From Microbacterium sp. USTB-Y (GTDB taxonomy: Bacteria > Actinomycetota > Actinomycetes > Actinomycetales > Microbacteriaceae), in the NCBI RefSeq assembly GCF_023703415.1, contig NZ_JAGMTU010000003.1, positions 310,001 to 374,000 of the forward strand: 64,000 nucleotides of DNA, given 5' to 3'. Positions within the stretch are counted from its first letter, which is position 1, and each line of letters starts with the position of its first letter. Both the position numbers and the translations under genes were made by a program. Positions 17,615 through 27,073 of the stretch are shown here, in pieces. The notes beneath the pieces are model-generated. The model saw only the letters and a list, made by a program, of their open reading frames with translations, made no database searches and was not told the DNA's origin.

Positions 17615-18861
17615 CTGAGATCACTCCTGGCAGCAAGCTGCCGCTCAAACTAATTGCGGACGCGGATGGACGAGACGCCTATGCACTGCGTGACTATCTG
17701 ACTCGAAGTGAAGTGCCCTTCTTGTCCATCAGCGTGCCGCCTGACTCTCGGGAGGTCGAAGGCGTACTCCTGACCGGTCGCCAGCGTCCGCTGGTGCTGT
17801 TCGCCGACGGGGAGATGCTCGAGCATCCCACGCCGGCTCAGGTGGCGTCCGCCTTGGGTTGGGTGACGCCGCCGTCACGGTCTGCGTACGACCTCATCAT
17901 TCACGGGGCGGGCCCCGCGGGACTCTCGGCTGCCGTCTACGCAGCGTCGGAGGGTCTCAGTGTTGCTGTCGTCGAACGCGACGCTGTCGGCGGGCAGGCC
18001 GGCTTCAGCAGCCTCATCGAGAACTACCTCGGCTTTCCCGGTGGGATCTCCGGTGCGGAGCTCGCCGAGCGAGCCCGCCGCCAGGCGCTATCGTTCGGGG
18101 CAGACCTCGTTCTCATGCGCCACGGCATCGCCCGGACGTTCAAAGACCATGACGTGCGCGCCGTCCTCGCCGATGGTTCGGAGATCCATGCCCGCGCGGC
18201 ACTCTCCGCCACAGGCGTGCGGTGGAGGCGACTCGGTCTAGACGGGGAGCGTGAGTGGGAAGGGGCGGGCATCTACTACGGTGCAGGCACCAGCGAGGCC
18301 TCCGCCTGTATCGGATTGCACGTGTATGTCGTGGGTGGCGCGAACTCTGCAGGACAGGCGGCGATGAACCTGGCAGCTCACGCCGCCCGCGTCACCGTCG
18401 TCGTCCGCGGAGCTTCGCTCTCCTCGACTATGTCGGCTTATCTGCTCAACCGACTCGCCGTGCAGCCGAACGTCACAATTCTCCTCCACACCCGCGTCGT
18501 CGCGGTCGACGGTGACGACCATCTTCGTGAGATTACGCTCGACCAGGCAGGCGCGACGACACGCGTGCCCGCGACCCACCTGTTCGTCTGCATCGGCGGC
18601 GCCCCGAACACCGAGTGGGCAGAGACCACCGATGTCCAACTCGACAGCCGTGGCTTTGTCCTGACCGGTGTGGACCTGGCCCCCGCGGATCTTGAGCGGT
18701 GGTCAATAGCCCGTCCACCGTTCTATCTGGAGACGTCAGTTCCTGGGATCTTCGCCGCCGGCGACGTACGAGCGAACTCCGTCAAACGGGTCGCCTCGGC
18801 CGTTGGCGAGGGCGCGATGGCCGTCACTCTCATCCACCGATACCTGGCGGAATCGGGCTAG
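17611..18861 (+). CDS. Thioredoxin-reductase-like flavoprotein lacking the CxxC disulfide
   Basis: A 416-residue protein. Residues 1-85 form a small alpha/beta N-terminal domain (thioredoxin/glutaredoxin-like or receiver-like). The TrxR fold follows: FAD site IIHGAGPAGLSAAVYAASEG, VGGQAGFSSLIENYLGFPGG, NADPH site VYVVGGANSAGQAAMNLAAH and C-terminal GIFAAGDVRANSVKRVASAV. The place where TrxR has CATC reads GAGTSEASACIGL, so no redox-active pair exists. It therefore probably does not reduce thioredoxin; the UBP finger encoded upstream may be its partner. Its stop overlaps that of the convergent LuxR-type gene at CTAG. Confidence 0.9.
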   Translation: MTEITPGSKLPLKLIADADGRDAYALRDYLTRSEVPFLSISVPPDSREVEGVLLTGRQRPLVLFADGEMLEHPTPAQVASALGWVTPPSRSAYDLIIHGAGPAGLSAAVYAASEGLSVAVVERDAVGGQAGFSSLIENYLGFPGGISGAELAERARRQALSFGADLVLMRHGIARTFKDHDVRAVLADGSEIHARAALSATGVRWRRLGLDGEREWEGAGIYYGAGTSEASACIGLHVYVVGGANSAGQAAMNLAAHAARVTVVVRGASLSSTMSAYLLNRLAVQPNVTILLHTRVVAVDGDDHLREITLDQAGATTRVPATHLFVCIGGAPNTEWAETTDVQLDSRGFVLTGVDLAPADLERWSIARPPFYLETSVPGIFAAGDVRANSVKRVASAVGEGAMAVTLIHRYLAESG

Positions 18862-21716
18862 ACCTTGCGAGAGGGGCTTGCCGCAGCGGCGGATTCCTCC
18901 TGGAATCGATGTGCCGCCTCGCGCCTCGTGTTCACGCCCCATTTCGAGAAGATGTGGCGAATGTGCGTGACGACCGTATGCGGGGACACCATGAGATCCT
19001 CGGCGATCTTCTGTGTCGTCAGCCCCGCTGCAATACGTTCGGCGACCTGATACTCGCGTGAAGACAACCCCATCGGGCCGTCGCTGACCGACTTCGCCCT
19101 CGTCCGAACTCCGCGGTTTCGGAGCGTTCGGAGCACGCGACTCACTTCGCGGGCCGCACCCAACTCCTCGAAGAGGCGCATCCCTCGCACGTAGCAGCTC
19201 GCCGCTTCATCGTCCGTCGGGGCGAGGCTGCCAGCGAGTTCGAGCAACCGAGCACGAATCAGTGGTCGCTCTACCTCCTCCATCAATGCGACCGCTTCCA
19301 TGACAGCGGAGAACGATCCATTGCGCACCGCCTGCACAGCCAAGGACACCGCCGAGACGTACGCATTGTCGGGATTCTGGGACGCGCGACTGGCCGCGTG
19401 CCTGGCGACCTTCTCCACGGCGGCGTCGTCGCCCATCTTCTTGCTCAGATAGGCCAGGTACACATCGTCGGAGAAGTCTGCGGGACTGGTCATCGAGGGG
19501 ATCGGCACGTTCACGCACTCGCGGGCCAGTGCCGTGTACCCGTAGGCCATCTCGATATCGCCGAGATCGAACGCTTCGAGCGCCAGGCTCCACTTGCCGG
19601 TTCTGGTCAGACTCATGCCATCCGCAAGGTGTTCCACGAGGGATCGAACACTCTGCCGCAGCTCGACATCGCCGGTGTCCAATGCGATCCGGTGCAGCAC
19701 CACCCCCGCTGTGGCATTCGCGAAATCGCCGAGGTGAAGGAGCTCCGCGAGGTCGAGGACGGTCTCTGCTTGCTCGCGCGCTTGATCCAAACGACCAAGG
19801 TCGTAGAGGACTCGGCAGCGCACCATCATCCAGAACGCCTCGGCGACGACGTACTTCGCAGTTCTCGCATCACGCAGACCGTCGTCAACAAGCCGAAGAG
19901 CGTCCTCGCAGTCGCCTCTGCTGTTCAGCATGAAGGCCATCCACAGGCCCTCCGGGACCCACAGCACCGCGGACCTGCCGGCGCGTTCGAGCTTCTCGAG
20001 CGCCGATTCTTGCAACCGTTGCGCCTCATCGAAGCGATTCTCGTTGAACAGAAGCACTGACTCGGTGGCGTCCACGGTGGCAACCGCGAGAAGATCGCGG
20101 TCATCATCGGCGTTCTGCCGGGCGCGTGCCAGGCTGTCGCGCAGGCCGACCGCGTCAGCCTTGTTCGCGTAGTTGAGTGCACGAACCGCGAGCAACTCCA
20201 CGACGGTCTTCTGAGAGACCCCTCCGAGAGCCAGCGCTGTTTCCGTCTCCGCAATAGCTTTGCCGAAGTCTGACTCCGTGAGTTGCCTGGCGAAGGCGAG
20301 GCCGACCCGTGCGCGTTCGTCCGCGGTGAGGCCGGGGGTGAGCGACTCACGTATGAGATGGGCATCGTCCTGCAGGCCGCCGGCGAGTACCAACGGAAGC
20401 AGCTCGACCACGCGGGTCGAGTGGTGGATCCGCCCTCGCGCCAACTGTGCTCCACGCACCGTCAACTCTGCCGCGCCGCGGGCGTCGACGGGGGCGAGCT
20501 CCGCAGCCGCGGTGAAAAGCAGATCGATGGACGCGTCATCTCCAGCTTCAGCCGCTGCTGAAATCGGGGACGCCAGGGAAGACACCGACTCTCCGGCCCG
20601 CAACCGATGCTGCAGGACTTCTCGAGCGACCGCTCGCCGCACGGTGGGGGACAGACTGTCGTACGCTGCAGCCTGAATCGTGTCGTGACGGAACGCGAAG
20701 CTGCTTCCGGTGTCGACGACGAATCCGAGGTCGAGGAGTTGCTGCACCGCGGGGACGGCCTGCGCGGCGGATTGGCAGATGACATCCAAGACACCGCCGA
20801 GGGGGAACTCTCGACCGAAGAGACTGCCGATCTGGGCGATTCGACGGGCATCAGCATCGAGCGCCGCGATGCGTTCTCGCACCGATGCGCCGTACCGGGC
20901 AGGAACCGCTTCTTTCTCGAGGTCGACCATGCCACGGGACGGATGCAGGAGCCCCTCTTCTTCCATCCCGCGAAGCATCTCGAGAATCAGAAGCGGCGAC
21001 CCGCCAGTCTTGCGTATGGCCGCCTCGACCTTCGGCCCCGGCGCGGCCCCAAGAATGTCGCGGGCCATCGCATCGACAGCATCCACGTCAAGCGAAGACA
21101 GATCGATGACAGAGGCGAACTCTCGAAGGTTGACGAGGAACCGCCGATGCTCGGGGCCGTAGGCTCCGCTGCGTGTGGCGAAGACCCAGTACACAGGGAG
21201 CCCCTCAAGGGTTCGCAGCAGCGCGGCGAGGACCGAGAGGGACCCTGAGTCCAACCACTGCAGGTCGTCGACGACGACGAGTACCCCGGCGCGAGAACTG
21301 GCAGATTCCAGTGTGTCGCCGAGCACGCGCGTGATCCAGTACTGCGGCGATGCTCCCTGAATCGCCGCGTGCAGTTCGTCAGCGCTGAGCAAAGGTGGGG
21401 CCGCCTCGGTCACCGCACTGATGAGGGCACCCAACGGCGACAACTGCGAGTCGAAATCCGGTGCCACCACGAGCGTCGACCATCCGCGTGCGTGCGCGAG
21501 TTGCAAAGCATGCTGCAGCAGACGGGTTTTGCCCATCCCGGGATCGCCGGAGAAAACCGTGACAGCGTTGTGCCCGGTGAACGCGAGGTCGAACCCCTGC
21601 TCAATCGCGTGAACCTCCGGTTTTCGACCGCGTACGGGAACCAGATAGAGGTCGGCTGCACTCCCTGCGAGCGCGTCGCGGTTGCTAGCGCGATGTGGCT
21701 TGCGGGAGGGGGGCAC
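18858..21716 (-). CDS. Large ATP-binding LuxR-family regulator (MalT/LAL type)
   Basis: With the GTG at 21716 the protein has 952 residues; the start is uncertain because no clear ribosome site is seen and the open frame continues upstream. Near the N-terminus Walker A is VFSGDPGMGKTRLL and Walker B is VLVVVDDLQWLD. A long helical TPR-like middle follows (many Ala/Leu helices). The C-terminal LuxR HTH is GLSSREYQVAERIAAGLTTQ and PHTVVTHIRHIFSKWGV. LAL regulators are ATP- and inducer-dependent activators. Divergent from the strongly codon-biased gene at 21948, it is probably the activator of this cargo region. Confidence 0.88.
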   Translation of the reverse strand: MPPSRKPHRASNRDALAGSAADLYLVPVRGRKPEVHAIEQGFDLAFTGHNAVTVFSGDPGMGKTRLLQHALQLAHARGWSTLVVAPDFDSQLSPLGALISAVTEAAPPLLSADELHAAIQGASPQYWITRVLGDTLESASSRAGVLVVVDDLQWLDSGSLSVLAALLRTLEGLPVYWVFATRSGAYGPEHRRFLVNLREFASVIDLSSLDVDAVDAMARDILGAAPGPKVEAAIRKTGGSPLLILEMLRGMEEEGLLHPSRGMVDLEKEAVPARYGASVRERIAALDADARRIAQIGSLFGREFPLGGVLDVICQSAAQAVPAVQQLLDLGFVVDTGSSFAFRHDTIQAAAYDSLSPTVRRAVAREVLQHRLRAGESVSSLASPISAAAEAGDDASIDLLFTAAAELAPVDARGAAELTVRGAQLARGRIHHSTRVVELLPLVLAGGLQDDAHLIRESLTPGLTADERARVGLAFARQLTESDFGKAIAETETALALGGVSQKTVVELLAVRALNYANKADAVGLRDSLARARQNADDDRDLLAVATVDATESVLLFNENRFDEAQRLQESALEKLERAGRSAVLWVPEGLWMAFMLNSRGDCEDALRLVDDGLRDARTAKYVVAEAFWMMVRCRVLYDLGRLDQAREQAETVLDLAELLHLGDFANATAGVVLHRIALDTGDVELRQSVRSLVEHLADGMSLTRTGKWSLALEAFDLGDIEMAYGYTALARECVNVPIPSMTSPADFSDDVYLAYLSKKMGDDAAVEKVARHAASRASQNPDNAYVSAVSLAVQAVRNGSFSAVMEAVALMEEVERPLIRARLLELAGSLAPTDDEAASCYVRGMRLFEELGAAREVSRVLRTLRNRGVRTRAKSVSDGPMGLSSREYQVAERIAAGLTTQKIAEDLMVSPHTVVTHIRHIFSKWGVNTRREAAHRFQEESAAAASPSRKV

Positions 21717-21947
21717 GCACTCACGATACTCGCGCGACGGCTGAACATGAGACGAAGCAGCTTTCGCCAATCGTCGCAACGTTCTCCGGCCGGATGGTGC
21801 GCGAATAGAACATGCGATGTGCCGGTGGGCCCCGGGGGATGTACCCCCTGAAACTGCCGAATAGCGTCGCATCTGCGAACGCCGGATCGGCGGCTCGTGC
21901 CAATCCACACACCCGCCGGACACCGGCATGAAACGAAGGAGCCTCTC

Positions 21948-22499
21948 ATGGCTGCAACCCCTCGCCCCGACCTCGTGCTTTCGCACGCAGTGGTCACGTC
22001 TGACGTCACCGGCAACTTCGATGACATCGACATCGAAGCGTGGCTGAGGAACCTCCCCACCCACGAGTACCAGCGCTGTGCGCCCGGCGACCACAAGGCC
22101 GCCGGCTACACGGTCGACGACGACGGCACGCCCATGTCGATCAACGTCGAGGTCATCGGTGCAGGCCTGGTCATCCAGAACTACCGCTACGAGGTCGCCA
22201 GCAAGCACTACTGCAAGATGGTCTCCATCTCGGACGTTCTCTCCCCGGCCGGCTGGACCACCACCCAGGTGATCTGGGAGCTCGGCATGGAGCAGCTCGA
22301 GGGCGACCAGCTGCGCTACGTCAACACCGTCACTTCGCACCCCACGGAGGAGTTCCTGGAGTTCATCACGGCCAGCGGACAGACCTTCGAGGAAGCCGCA
22401 GCCGCCCGTCAGGAGGCCTCGGGCCGTCACTGCGAGCTCGAGACGCCGCACTACGCGCAGAGCATCGTCGCGTACGCCAAGGCCAACGCATCCGCCTGA
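21948..22499 (+). CDS. Conserved-looking protein of unknown function, strong codon bias
   Basis: A 183-residue soluble protein (MAATPRPDLVLSHAVVTSDV) preceded by a good ribosome site (AACGAAGGAGCC). I do not recognise the family. The run MSINVEVIGAGLVIQNYRYE with aromatic strands and a C-terminal helix is compatible with a SRPBCC or similar barrel fold, but this is weak. Codons are almost all C/G-ending preferred ones, suggesting high expression. It is divergent from the LAL regulator and followed after 11 bp by a His-rich mini-protein. Confidence 0.75.
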   Translation: MAATPRPDLVLSHAVVTSDVTGNFDDIDIEAWLRNLPTHEYQRCAPGDHKAAGYTVDDDGTPMSINVEVIGAGLVIQNYRYEVASKHYCKMVSISDVLSPAGWTTTQVIWELGMEQLEGDQLRYVNTVTSHPTEEFLEFITASGQTFEEAAAARQEASGRHCELETPHYAQSIVAYAKANASA

Positions 22500-22510
22500 G
22501 CGGAGTGACC

Positions 22511-22669
22511 ATGGCTACCACGGACACGCACGCCGAGCACCACACGGTCGCAGAGCACGAGCACGGCGCGAGCTGTGGACACGAAGCGGTCGCCCACGGC
22601 GACCACGTCGACTACGTCCACGACGACCACCGTCACGCGCTTCACGGCGACCACTACGACGAGCACTAA
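22511..22669 (+). CDS. Small histidine-rich metal-binding protein
   Basis: A 52-residue peptide (MATTDTHAEHHTVAEHEHGA...) with about one third His and many Asp/Glu, containing SCGHEAV, HGDHVDYVHDDHRHALHG and HGDHYDEH. Similar actinobacterial mini-proteins are often labelled zinc transporter permease, although there is no membrane segment. Zinc or nickel binding or buffering is the reasonable inference. It follows the 183-residue gene by 11 bp and precedes a hairpin terminator. Confidence 0.8.
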   Translation: MATTDTHAEHHTVAEHEHGASCGHEAVAHGDHVDYVHDDHRHALHGDHYDEH

Positions 22670-22679
22670 GAACCCGTCT

Positions 22680-22710
22680 GGGTGGAGGGGGCAGACTGTC
22701 TCCTCCACCC
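22680..22710 (+). terminator. Hairpin terminator after the His-rich gene
   Basis: GGGTGGAGG at 22680-22688 pairs with CCTCCACCC at 22702-22710 around a 13-base loop, 11 bp after the stop codon. Confidence 0.7.
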
Positions 22711-22737
22711 GCCCGCGTTCGAGAACGAAGGAACCCC

Positions 22738-23724
22738 ATGACCTCAGCAGTACGGTTCACCCGACCTGGTTCACCTGACGTGCTCCGCCTGATCTCGGTG
22801 GACCGACCCCACCCCGCACCTCACGAGGTGCGCATCAGCGTCCACGCCGCCGGCATCAACAACGCTGACCTGCTCGAACGTCGCGGCCACTACCCCGTGC
22901 CGCCGGGAGCTCCTCCCGGACTCGGGTTGGAATGCGCCGGAGTCATCGACGCCGTGGGCGCGGACGTCACCGGCTGGAAGGTCGGAGACGAAGTATGCGC
23001 GCTCCTCACCGGCGGCGGTTACGCGGAAGAAGTCGTCGTCCCCGCAACCCAGGTGATGCCCAAGCCGACCACCATGACCATGCTCGAAGCGGCAGGCCTT
23101 CCCGAAGTCGCCTGCACCGTCTACTCGAACCTCGCCATGATCGCGGGCCTGAAGCCAGGTCAGACAGTTCTCATCCACGGTGCGGCCGGAGGAATCGGTT
23201 CCTTTGCCACACAGTGGGCAACCGCTATCGGTGCCCGGGTCATCGGCACCGCCGGAAGCACCGCGAAGACAGACGCCGTCCTCGGCTTCGGAGCATCCGT
23301 CGCCATCAATTACCGCAGCGAGGATTACGCCTCGGTCACGCGCAACGCAACGAACGGGCGCGGCGTCGATGCCATCCTCGACATCGTCGGAACGCCGTAC
23401 CTCGAGAGCAACATCGAATGCCTCGCCGACGATGGCCACCTCGTCATCATCGGCGGATCCACCGGTCCGGCCACCGTCGATCTGTGGGAGCTGATGTCGC
23501 GCCGAGCCAGCATCTCCGCCACCCTCCTGCGGGCACGGCCCGCAGCCCAGAAGGCCGCGATCATCGCCGGTGTCACGCGCGACGTCCTGCCGCTCATCGA
23601 AAGCGGCGCCATCCGCGGCGCCGTCGACGCAGTATTCCCGCTCGCAGAAGCGAACCGGGCACATGAACTTCTCGAAGGCGGGCAGACCGTGGGGAAGGTC
23701 GTCCTGAACGCCCTCGAGCAGTAG
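22738..23724 (+). CDS. NAD(P)H-quinone oxidoreductase, PIG3-like MDR family
   Basis: A 328-residue zinc-free medium-chain reductase. N-terminal GroES-like part: HEVRISVHAAGINNADLLER, GLGLECAGVIDAVG. Nucleotide-binding part: GQTVLIHGAAGGIGSFATQW (AAGGIG), then IGTAGSTAKTDAVLGFGASV. The GINNADLLQR-type motif and length match the PIG3/TP53I3 quinone reductase class. It reduces quinones with NADPH, consistent with oxidative or aromatic-compound stress cargo. The ribosome site CGAAGGAACCCC precedes the ATG. Confidence 0.92.
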   Translation: MTSAVRFTRPGSPDVLRLISVDRPHPAPHEVRISVHAAGINNADLLERRGHYPVPPGAPPGLGLECAGVIDAVGADVTGWKVGDEVCALLTGGGYAEEVVVPATQVMPKPTTMTMLEAAGLPEVACTVYSNLAMIAGLKPGQTVLIHGAAGGIGSFATQWATAIGARVIGTAGSTAKTDAVLGFGASVAINYRSEDYASVTRNATNGRGVDAILDIVGTPYLESNIECLADDGHLVIIGGSTGPATVDLWELMSRRASISATLLRARPAAQKAAIIAGVTRDVLPLIESGAIRGAVDAVFPLAEANRAHELLEGGQTVGKVVLNALEQ

Positions 23725-23738
23725 CCCGTCTGGGGCTG

Positions 23739-23787
23739 GATCTGTCGGGCAGCGGCATCGAACGGGGGTTGCTGCTCCCGACAGATC
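23739..23787 (+). other. Inverted repeat between oxidoreductase and MFS genes
   Basis: GATCTGTCGGG at 23739-23749 is the exact complement of CCCGACAGATC at 23777-23787. The inner CAGC and GCTG also pair, offset by a base. The hairpin sits 15 bp after one stop and 24 bp before the next ATG, so it could terminate, attenuate or protect mRNA. Confidence 0.55.
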
Positions 23788-23810
23788 ACATCGACTTTGG
23801 AGACACCGCC

Positions 23811-25499
23811 ATGAACACACCGGCACCCCGACCCGCAACCGGCGACGTCACGACTTCCCACGACACCGCACCCCGCACGTCGATCTGGGCGCCCCTCGCT
23901 GTGCCGATCTTCCGAGCACTGTGGTTGACGGCGCTGGTCAGCAACATCGGTACCTGGATGCAGACGGTCGGAGCGCAATGGTTCATGGTGGAGCAGCACA
24001 CCCACCCTCTTCTCATCGCCCTGATCCAGACAGCGTCTGCGGCCCCGGTGCTGCTCCTCGGTATCCCGGCGGGAGTGCTCGGCGAATTCCTGAACCGTCG
24101 TTCCATCCTCATCTGGATGCAGACACTCCAGGTCCTGCTGAGCGCGGCTCTCGTGACGTTGACCGCGACAGGCGAGATGACGCCGTATCTGCTGCTGCTC
24201 ATCACCGTGCTCCTCGGCGCGGCGACGGCCGTGCAGCTTCCCGCCTACCAAGCGCTGGCCACCGAGATCGTCCCGCTTCGTATGGTGCCGATGGCGGCGT
24301 CCCTCAGCGCCATATCCGTCAACGTCGCCCGTGCCATCGGGCCAGCAGTCGCCGGCGTCCTGCTCTCCGGCTTCGGGATCGCCTTCGTCTTCGGGATGAA
24401 CCTGCTGTCGTTCGCCGCATTCCTCATCGTCCTCATCGGCTGGCGCACCTACCGCCCGAACCCTCATCAGGCCGAGCGGTTCGTCGACGCAGCCCGTGCG
24501 GGCCTTCGTTACGTCACTCAGGCTGCCGTCGTCCGCCGCATGTACGTGCGTCTCGGAGCGTTCGTCGTCCCGGCTAGCGCGTTGTACGCGCTGCTGCCGC
24601 TCATTGCCACACAGCGTTTGAATCTCGACTCCGCCGGGTACGGGCTCCTGCTTGCAGGGCTCGGTATCGGCTCCGTGGGCGCGGCGTTCATCATTCCGTG
24701 GTTCCAAGCCCTCGGTGCGAACCGGACAGTGCTGCTGTCGTCGGCTCTCTTCGGGGCCGCCACCATCGGCGTTGCCGGATCTTCGTGGCTCTTCCTCACT
24801 CTGCCGATCCTCGCGGTGGCTGGAGCCGCCTGGATCGGCGTCGTTGCCACGCTCAACGGTGCCGTTCAGTCCTTTCTCCCCGTCTGGGTCCGCGCGCGGG
24901 GCCTCTCCGTCTACCAGATGGTGCTCTACGGGGCGTTGGCCGCGGGCGGCCTCGCGAGCGGACTCATCGCCGGGTGGATCGGTGCCATCGCCACCAGCGC
25001 CATTGCAGGTACGGCGACGCTCGTCGTCGCCGTATCGCAGCTCTTCTGGCCACTGCTGGAAACGGCAGACAAGAAGCGAGACACGTTCGCCCTTCCGCTG
25101 GCGGACGCTGTTCACGACATCGACGGGCACAGCCCCACTCTTGTCCTCGTCCGCTACGACATAGCCGAAGAGCAGGAAGCCGCGTTCCTACATCAGATGA
25201 ATGCTGTCGAGCACAGCCGCCGACGAACCGGAGCTCGCACGTGGGCCTTGTATCAGGACAGGGAAGACGGCACGTGGGTAGAAGTCTTCGGGGTCGGCAG
25301 CTGGAGCGAACATCTCCAACAGCACCAGACCCGTCTCACCCAGTACGACCAGGTCGTCATCGAGACAGCCGGCGCGCTTGCACTGTCCGTCGACGTGAAC
25401 CACCTCATCGAGCACGACAGTGTCGCCGGCGCACACACGAAGCCGCGACACAAGCACCCCACTGTGACAGCACGCACCCGACAGGAGAAGACCTCATGA
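23811..25499 (+). CDS. MFS exporter (MFS_3/EntS-like) with C-terminal monooxygenase-like domain
   Basis: Start chosen at ATG 23811 (562 residues). Residues about 25-420 are a 12-helix MFS_3 transporter (NIGTWMQTVGAQWFMVEQ and GIPAGVLGEFLNRR are typical of the family). Residues about 430-540 form a soluble dimeric alpha/beta barrel like antibiotic-biosynthesis monooxygenases (TLVLVRYDIAEEQEAAFLHQ, RRTGARTWALYQDREDGTWV). This fusion is a known architecture of transmembrane secretion effectors; substrate unknown. Its stop overlaps the next start by 4 bp. Confidence 0.9.
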   Translation: MNTPAPRPATGDVTTSHDTAPRTSIWAPLAVPIFRALWLTALVSNIGTWMQTVGAQWFMVEQHTHPLLIALIQTASAAPVLLLGIPAGVLGEFLNRRSILIWMQTLQVLLSAALVTLTATGEMTPYLLLLITVLLGAATAVQLPAYQALATEIVPLRMVPMAASLSAISVNVARAIGPAVAGVLLSGFGIAFVFGMNLLSFAAFLIVLIGWRTYRPNPHQAERFVDAARAGLRYVTQAAVVRRMYVRLGAFVVPASALYALLPLIATQRLNLDSAGYGLLLAGLGIGSVGAAFIIPWFQALGANRTVLLSSALFGAATIGVAGSSWLFLTLPILAVAGAAWIGVVATLNGAVQSFLPVWVRARGLSVYQMVLYGALAAGGLASGLIAGWIGAIATSAIAGTATLVVAVSQLFWPLLETADKKRDTFALPLADAVHDIDGHSPTLVLVRYDIAEEQEAAFLHQMNAVEHSRRRTGARTWALYQDREDGTWVEVFGVGSWSEHLQQHQTRLTQYDQVVIETAGALALSVDVNHLIEHDSVAGAHTKPRHKHPTVTARTRQEKTS

Positions 25500-25960
25500 C
25501 GCTCACGGCCTCGGACCTCATCGGAGCATGGCGGCTCGTCAGCGCGACGGAAGTCTTCGCCGACGGCGTACGGATGCCGGAGTTCGGTCCCGACGTGAAG
25601 GGTTACCTCTCGTACAGCCCTGACGGCATCGTCTCAGCGACCCTGGGGTCGACGGATCGGGTTCGCACGAACGACCCCGACCCGCAGTCCGTGTCGACCG
25701 CGAACCTGGCGCTCATGGCCGGAGGGTTCATCGCCTACGCCGGTCCTTACACCCTCGACTCCGCCGACGACACGGTCACGCATCACGTGGACGTCGCCTT
25801 GTTCACCGGGTGGGAGGGCAAGCCGCAAGCACGGCATGCCCGCATCGAAGGCAACGATCTGTTCATCACAGGATCTCCACGCACCACCATCGACGGACTC
25901 ACGTTCCACAGCGAACTCCATTGGACGCGGGTGGGTGCGCGCGCGACGCAGGGGTCATGA
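25496..25960 (+). CDS. Lipocalin-like domain protein
   Basis: A 154-residue protein beginning MTLTASDLIGAWRLVSATEV, the opening GxW motif of the lipocalin-like (Lipocalin_5) family. It is followed by KGYLSYSPDGIVSATLG, FIAYAGPYTLDSADDTVTHH and a closing ELHWTRV strand. These cytosolic barrels bind small hydrophobic ligands. It overlaps the MFS gene upstream and the FUSC gene downstream by 4 bp each, forming a three-gene transport operon. Confidence 0.9.
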   Translation: MTLTASDLIGAWRLVSATEVFADGVRMPEFGPDVKGYLSYSPDGIVSATLGSTDRVRTNDPDPQSVSTANLALMAGGFIAYAGPYTLDSADDTVTHHVDVALFTGWEGKPQARHARIEGNDLFITGSPRTTIDGLTFHSELHWTRVGARATQGS

Positions 25961-27033
25961 GCGCGGCCCGCATCGCACGGACGCTTGTTCACTTCTCTCC
26001 CGCACCTGGCGCGTGGGTTCCCGCCACCCAAGCGACCATCGCGGTCGCCGGCCCACCGGCCGTGTTCGCGGCGTTCGGGCAACTCCGACTGGGACTCCTC
26101 GCGGCCTTCGGAGCGCTCATCGTCTTGTACCTCTCCGGGCAGAGCAGGCGAGAACGAGCCGCGAAACTGCCGGTCATCGCGGTCGGCTTCCTCGTGGGAA
26201 CCGTCATCGGCATCAGCACGGGAAGTTCACTGCCGACAAGCCTGCTCGCCATGAGCATCGTCGCCATTGTCTTCTCGTACGCGAGCTTGACGTTCAATGT
26301 GGGCCCGCCCGGCGCCATCTTCCCGGTCCTCACTGCCGGCTCCACGGGACAGCTGACCGCACCCCTGTCGATGGGGGGAAGCGGGATGGACCCGCTACTC
26401 GTCATCTCGGTTGTCGCACTGGGCGTCGTCACCGGGTACGTCGTGATCGTCGCGCCGCTCGCCCTGAAACAGGTACGCACCGCAGATGCGGCACTCCCTC
26501 ATGACTACCGTTGGGCTTACAGCTGGAAGCCGGATTCTGCACGTATCTTCGCGCGCCTCACCGTCGCGGTCGTGCTCGCGGTGCTTGTGAGCGCATTGCT
26601 GGGACTCCACCACGTCGGTTGGGTGCTTCTCGCCGTCATCGGCATCCTGCAGAAGGATTCCGACCTGCACCTCGGGACTCTCCGGACGGCCCAGAGGCTC
26701 ATCGGAACAGCTCTTGGTGTCTGCATCGCGCTCGTCTTCATGATCTGGATACCCGAGGGGTTCGCGCTAGTCGCCGTCGTCGGCGGACTCGTGTTCGGGT
26801 TCGTGTTCTTCATCCGCAGCAACCTCATGTTCGCGCTCATGGTGGTGACTCCTATGGCGCTTCTTCTCGTGGCCGGCGGCAGCCGTCCGCTGCTCGAAGC
26901 ATCCATGGGCACACGCATCATCGACACCGTCGTCGGAGGTGCCGTCGCCGGCGTCGTGCTGGGTGCTGTGAGCATCACCCGGAGGTGGGCAGCTCGCGGA
27001 GTCGGATCTAACAACACGGCAAAGGGGGTGTGA
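25957..27033 (+). CDS. FUSC-family membrane protein (aromatic acid exporter-like)
   Basis: A 358-residue protein in two halves of five to six helices. The second half carries the FUSC pattern HHVGWVLLAVIGILQKDSDL and LRTAQRLIGTALGVCIALVF, the motif of fusaric acid/YccS-type exporters. GIISTG-like GISTGSSLPTSLLAMS lies in the first half. FUSC proteins export aromatic carboxylic acids. The 4-bp overlap with the lipocalin-like gene suggests ligand binding coupled to efflux (inference). Confidence 0.88.
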   Translation: MSAARIARTLVHFSPAPGAWVPATQATIAVAGPPAVFAAFGQLRLGLLAAFGALIVLYLSGQSRRERAAKLPVIAVGFLVGTVIGISTGSSLPTSLLAMSIVAIVFSYASLTFNVGPPGAIFPVLTAGSTGQLTAPLSMGGSGMDPLLVISVVALGVVTGYVVIVAPLALKQVRTADAALPHDYRWAYSWKPDSARIFARLTVAVVLAVLVSALLGLHHVGWVLLAVIGILQKDSDLHLGTLRTAQRLIGTALGVCIALVFMIWIPEGFALVAVVGGLVFGFVFFIRSNLMFALMVVTPMALLLVAGGSRPLLEASMGTRIIDTVVGGAVAGVVLGAVSITRRWAARGVGSNNTAKGV

Positions 27034-27055
27034 CGCTCGAGCGCCTCACCCCCTT
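27022..27055. terminator. Bidirectional hairpin between convergent FUSC and oxalate decarboxylase genes
   Basis: AAGGGGGTG at 27022-27030 pairs with CACCCCCTT at 27047-27055. The first arm is inside the last three codons of the FUSC gene, and the same hairpin lies 18 bp past the oxdC-like stop. Confidence 0.75.
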
Positions 27056-27073
27056 CCGCTATGACTTCGCGAC

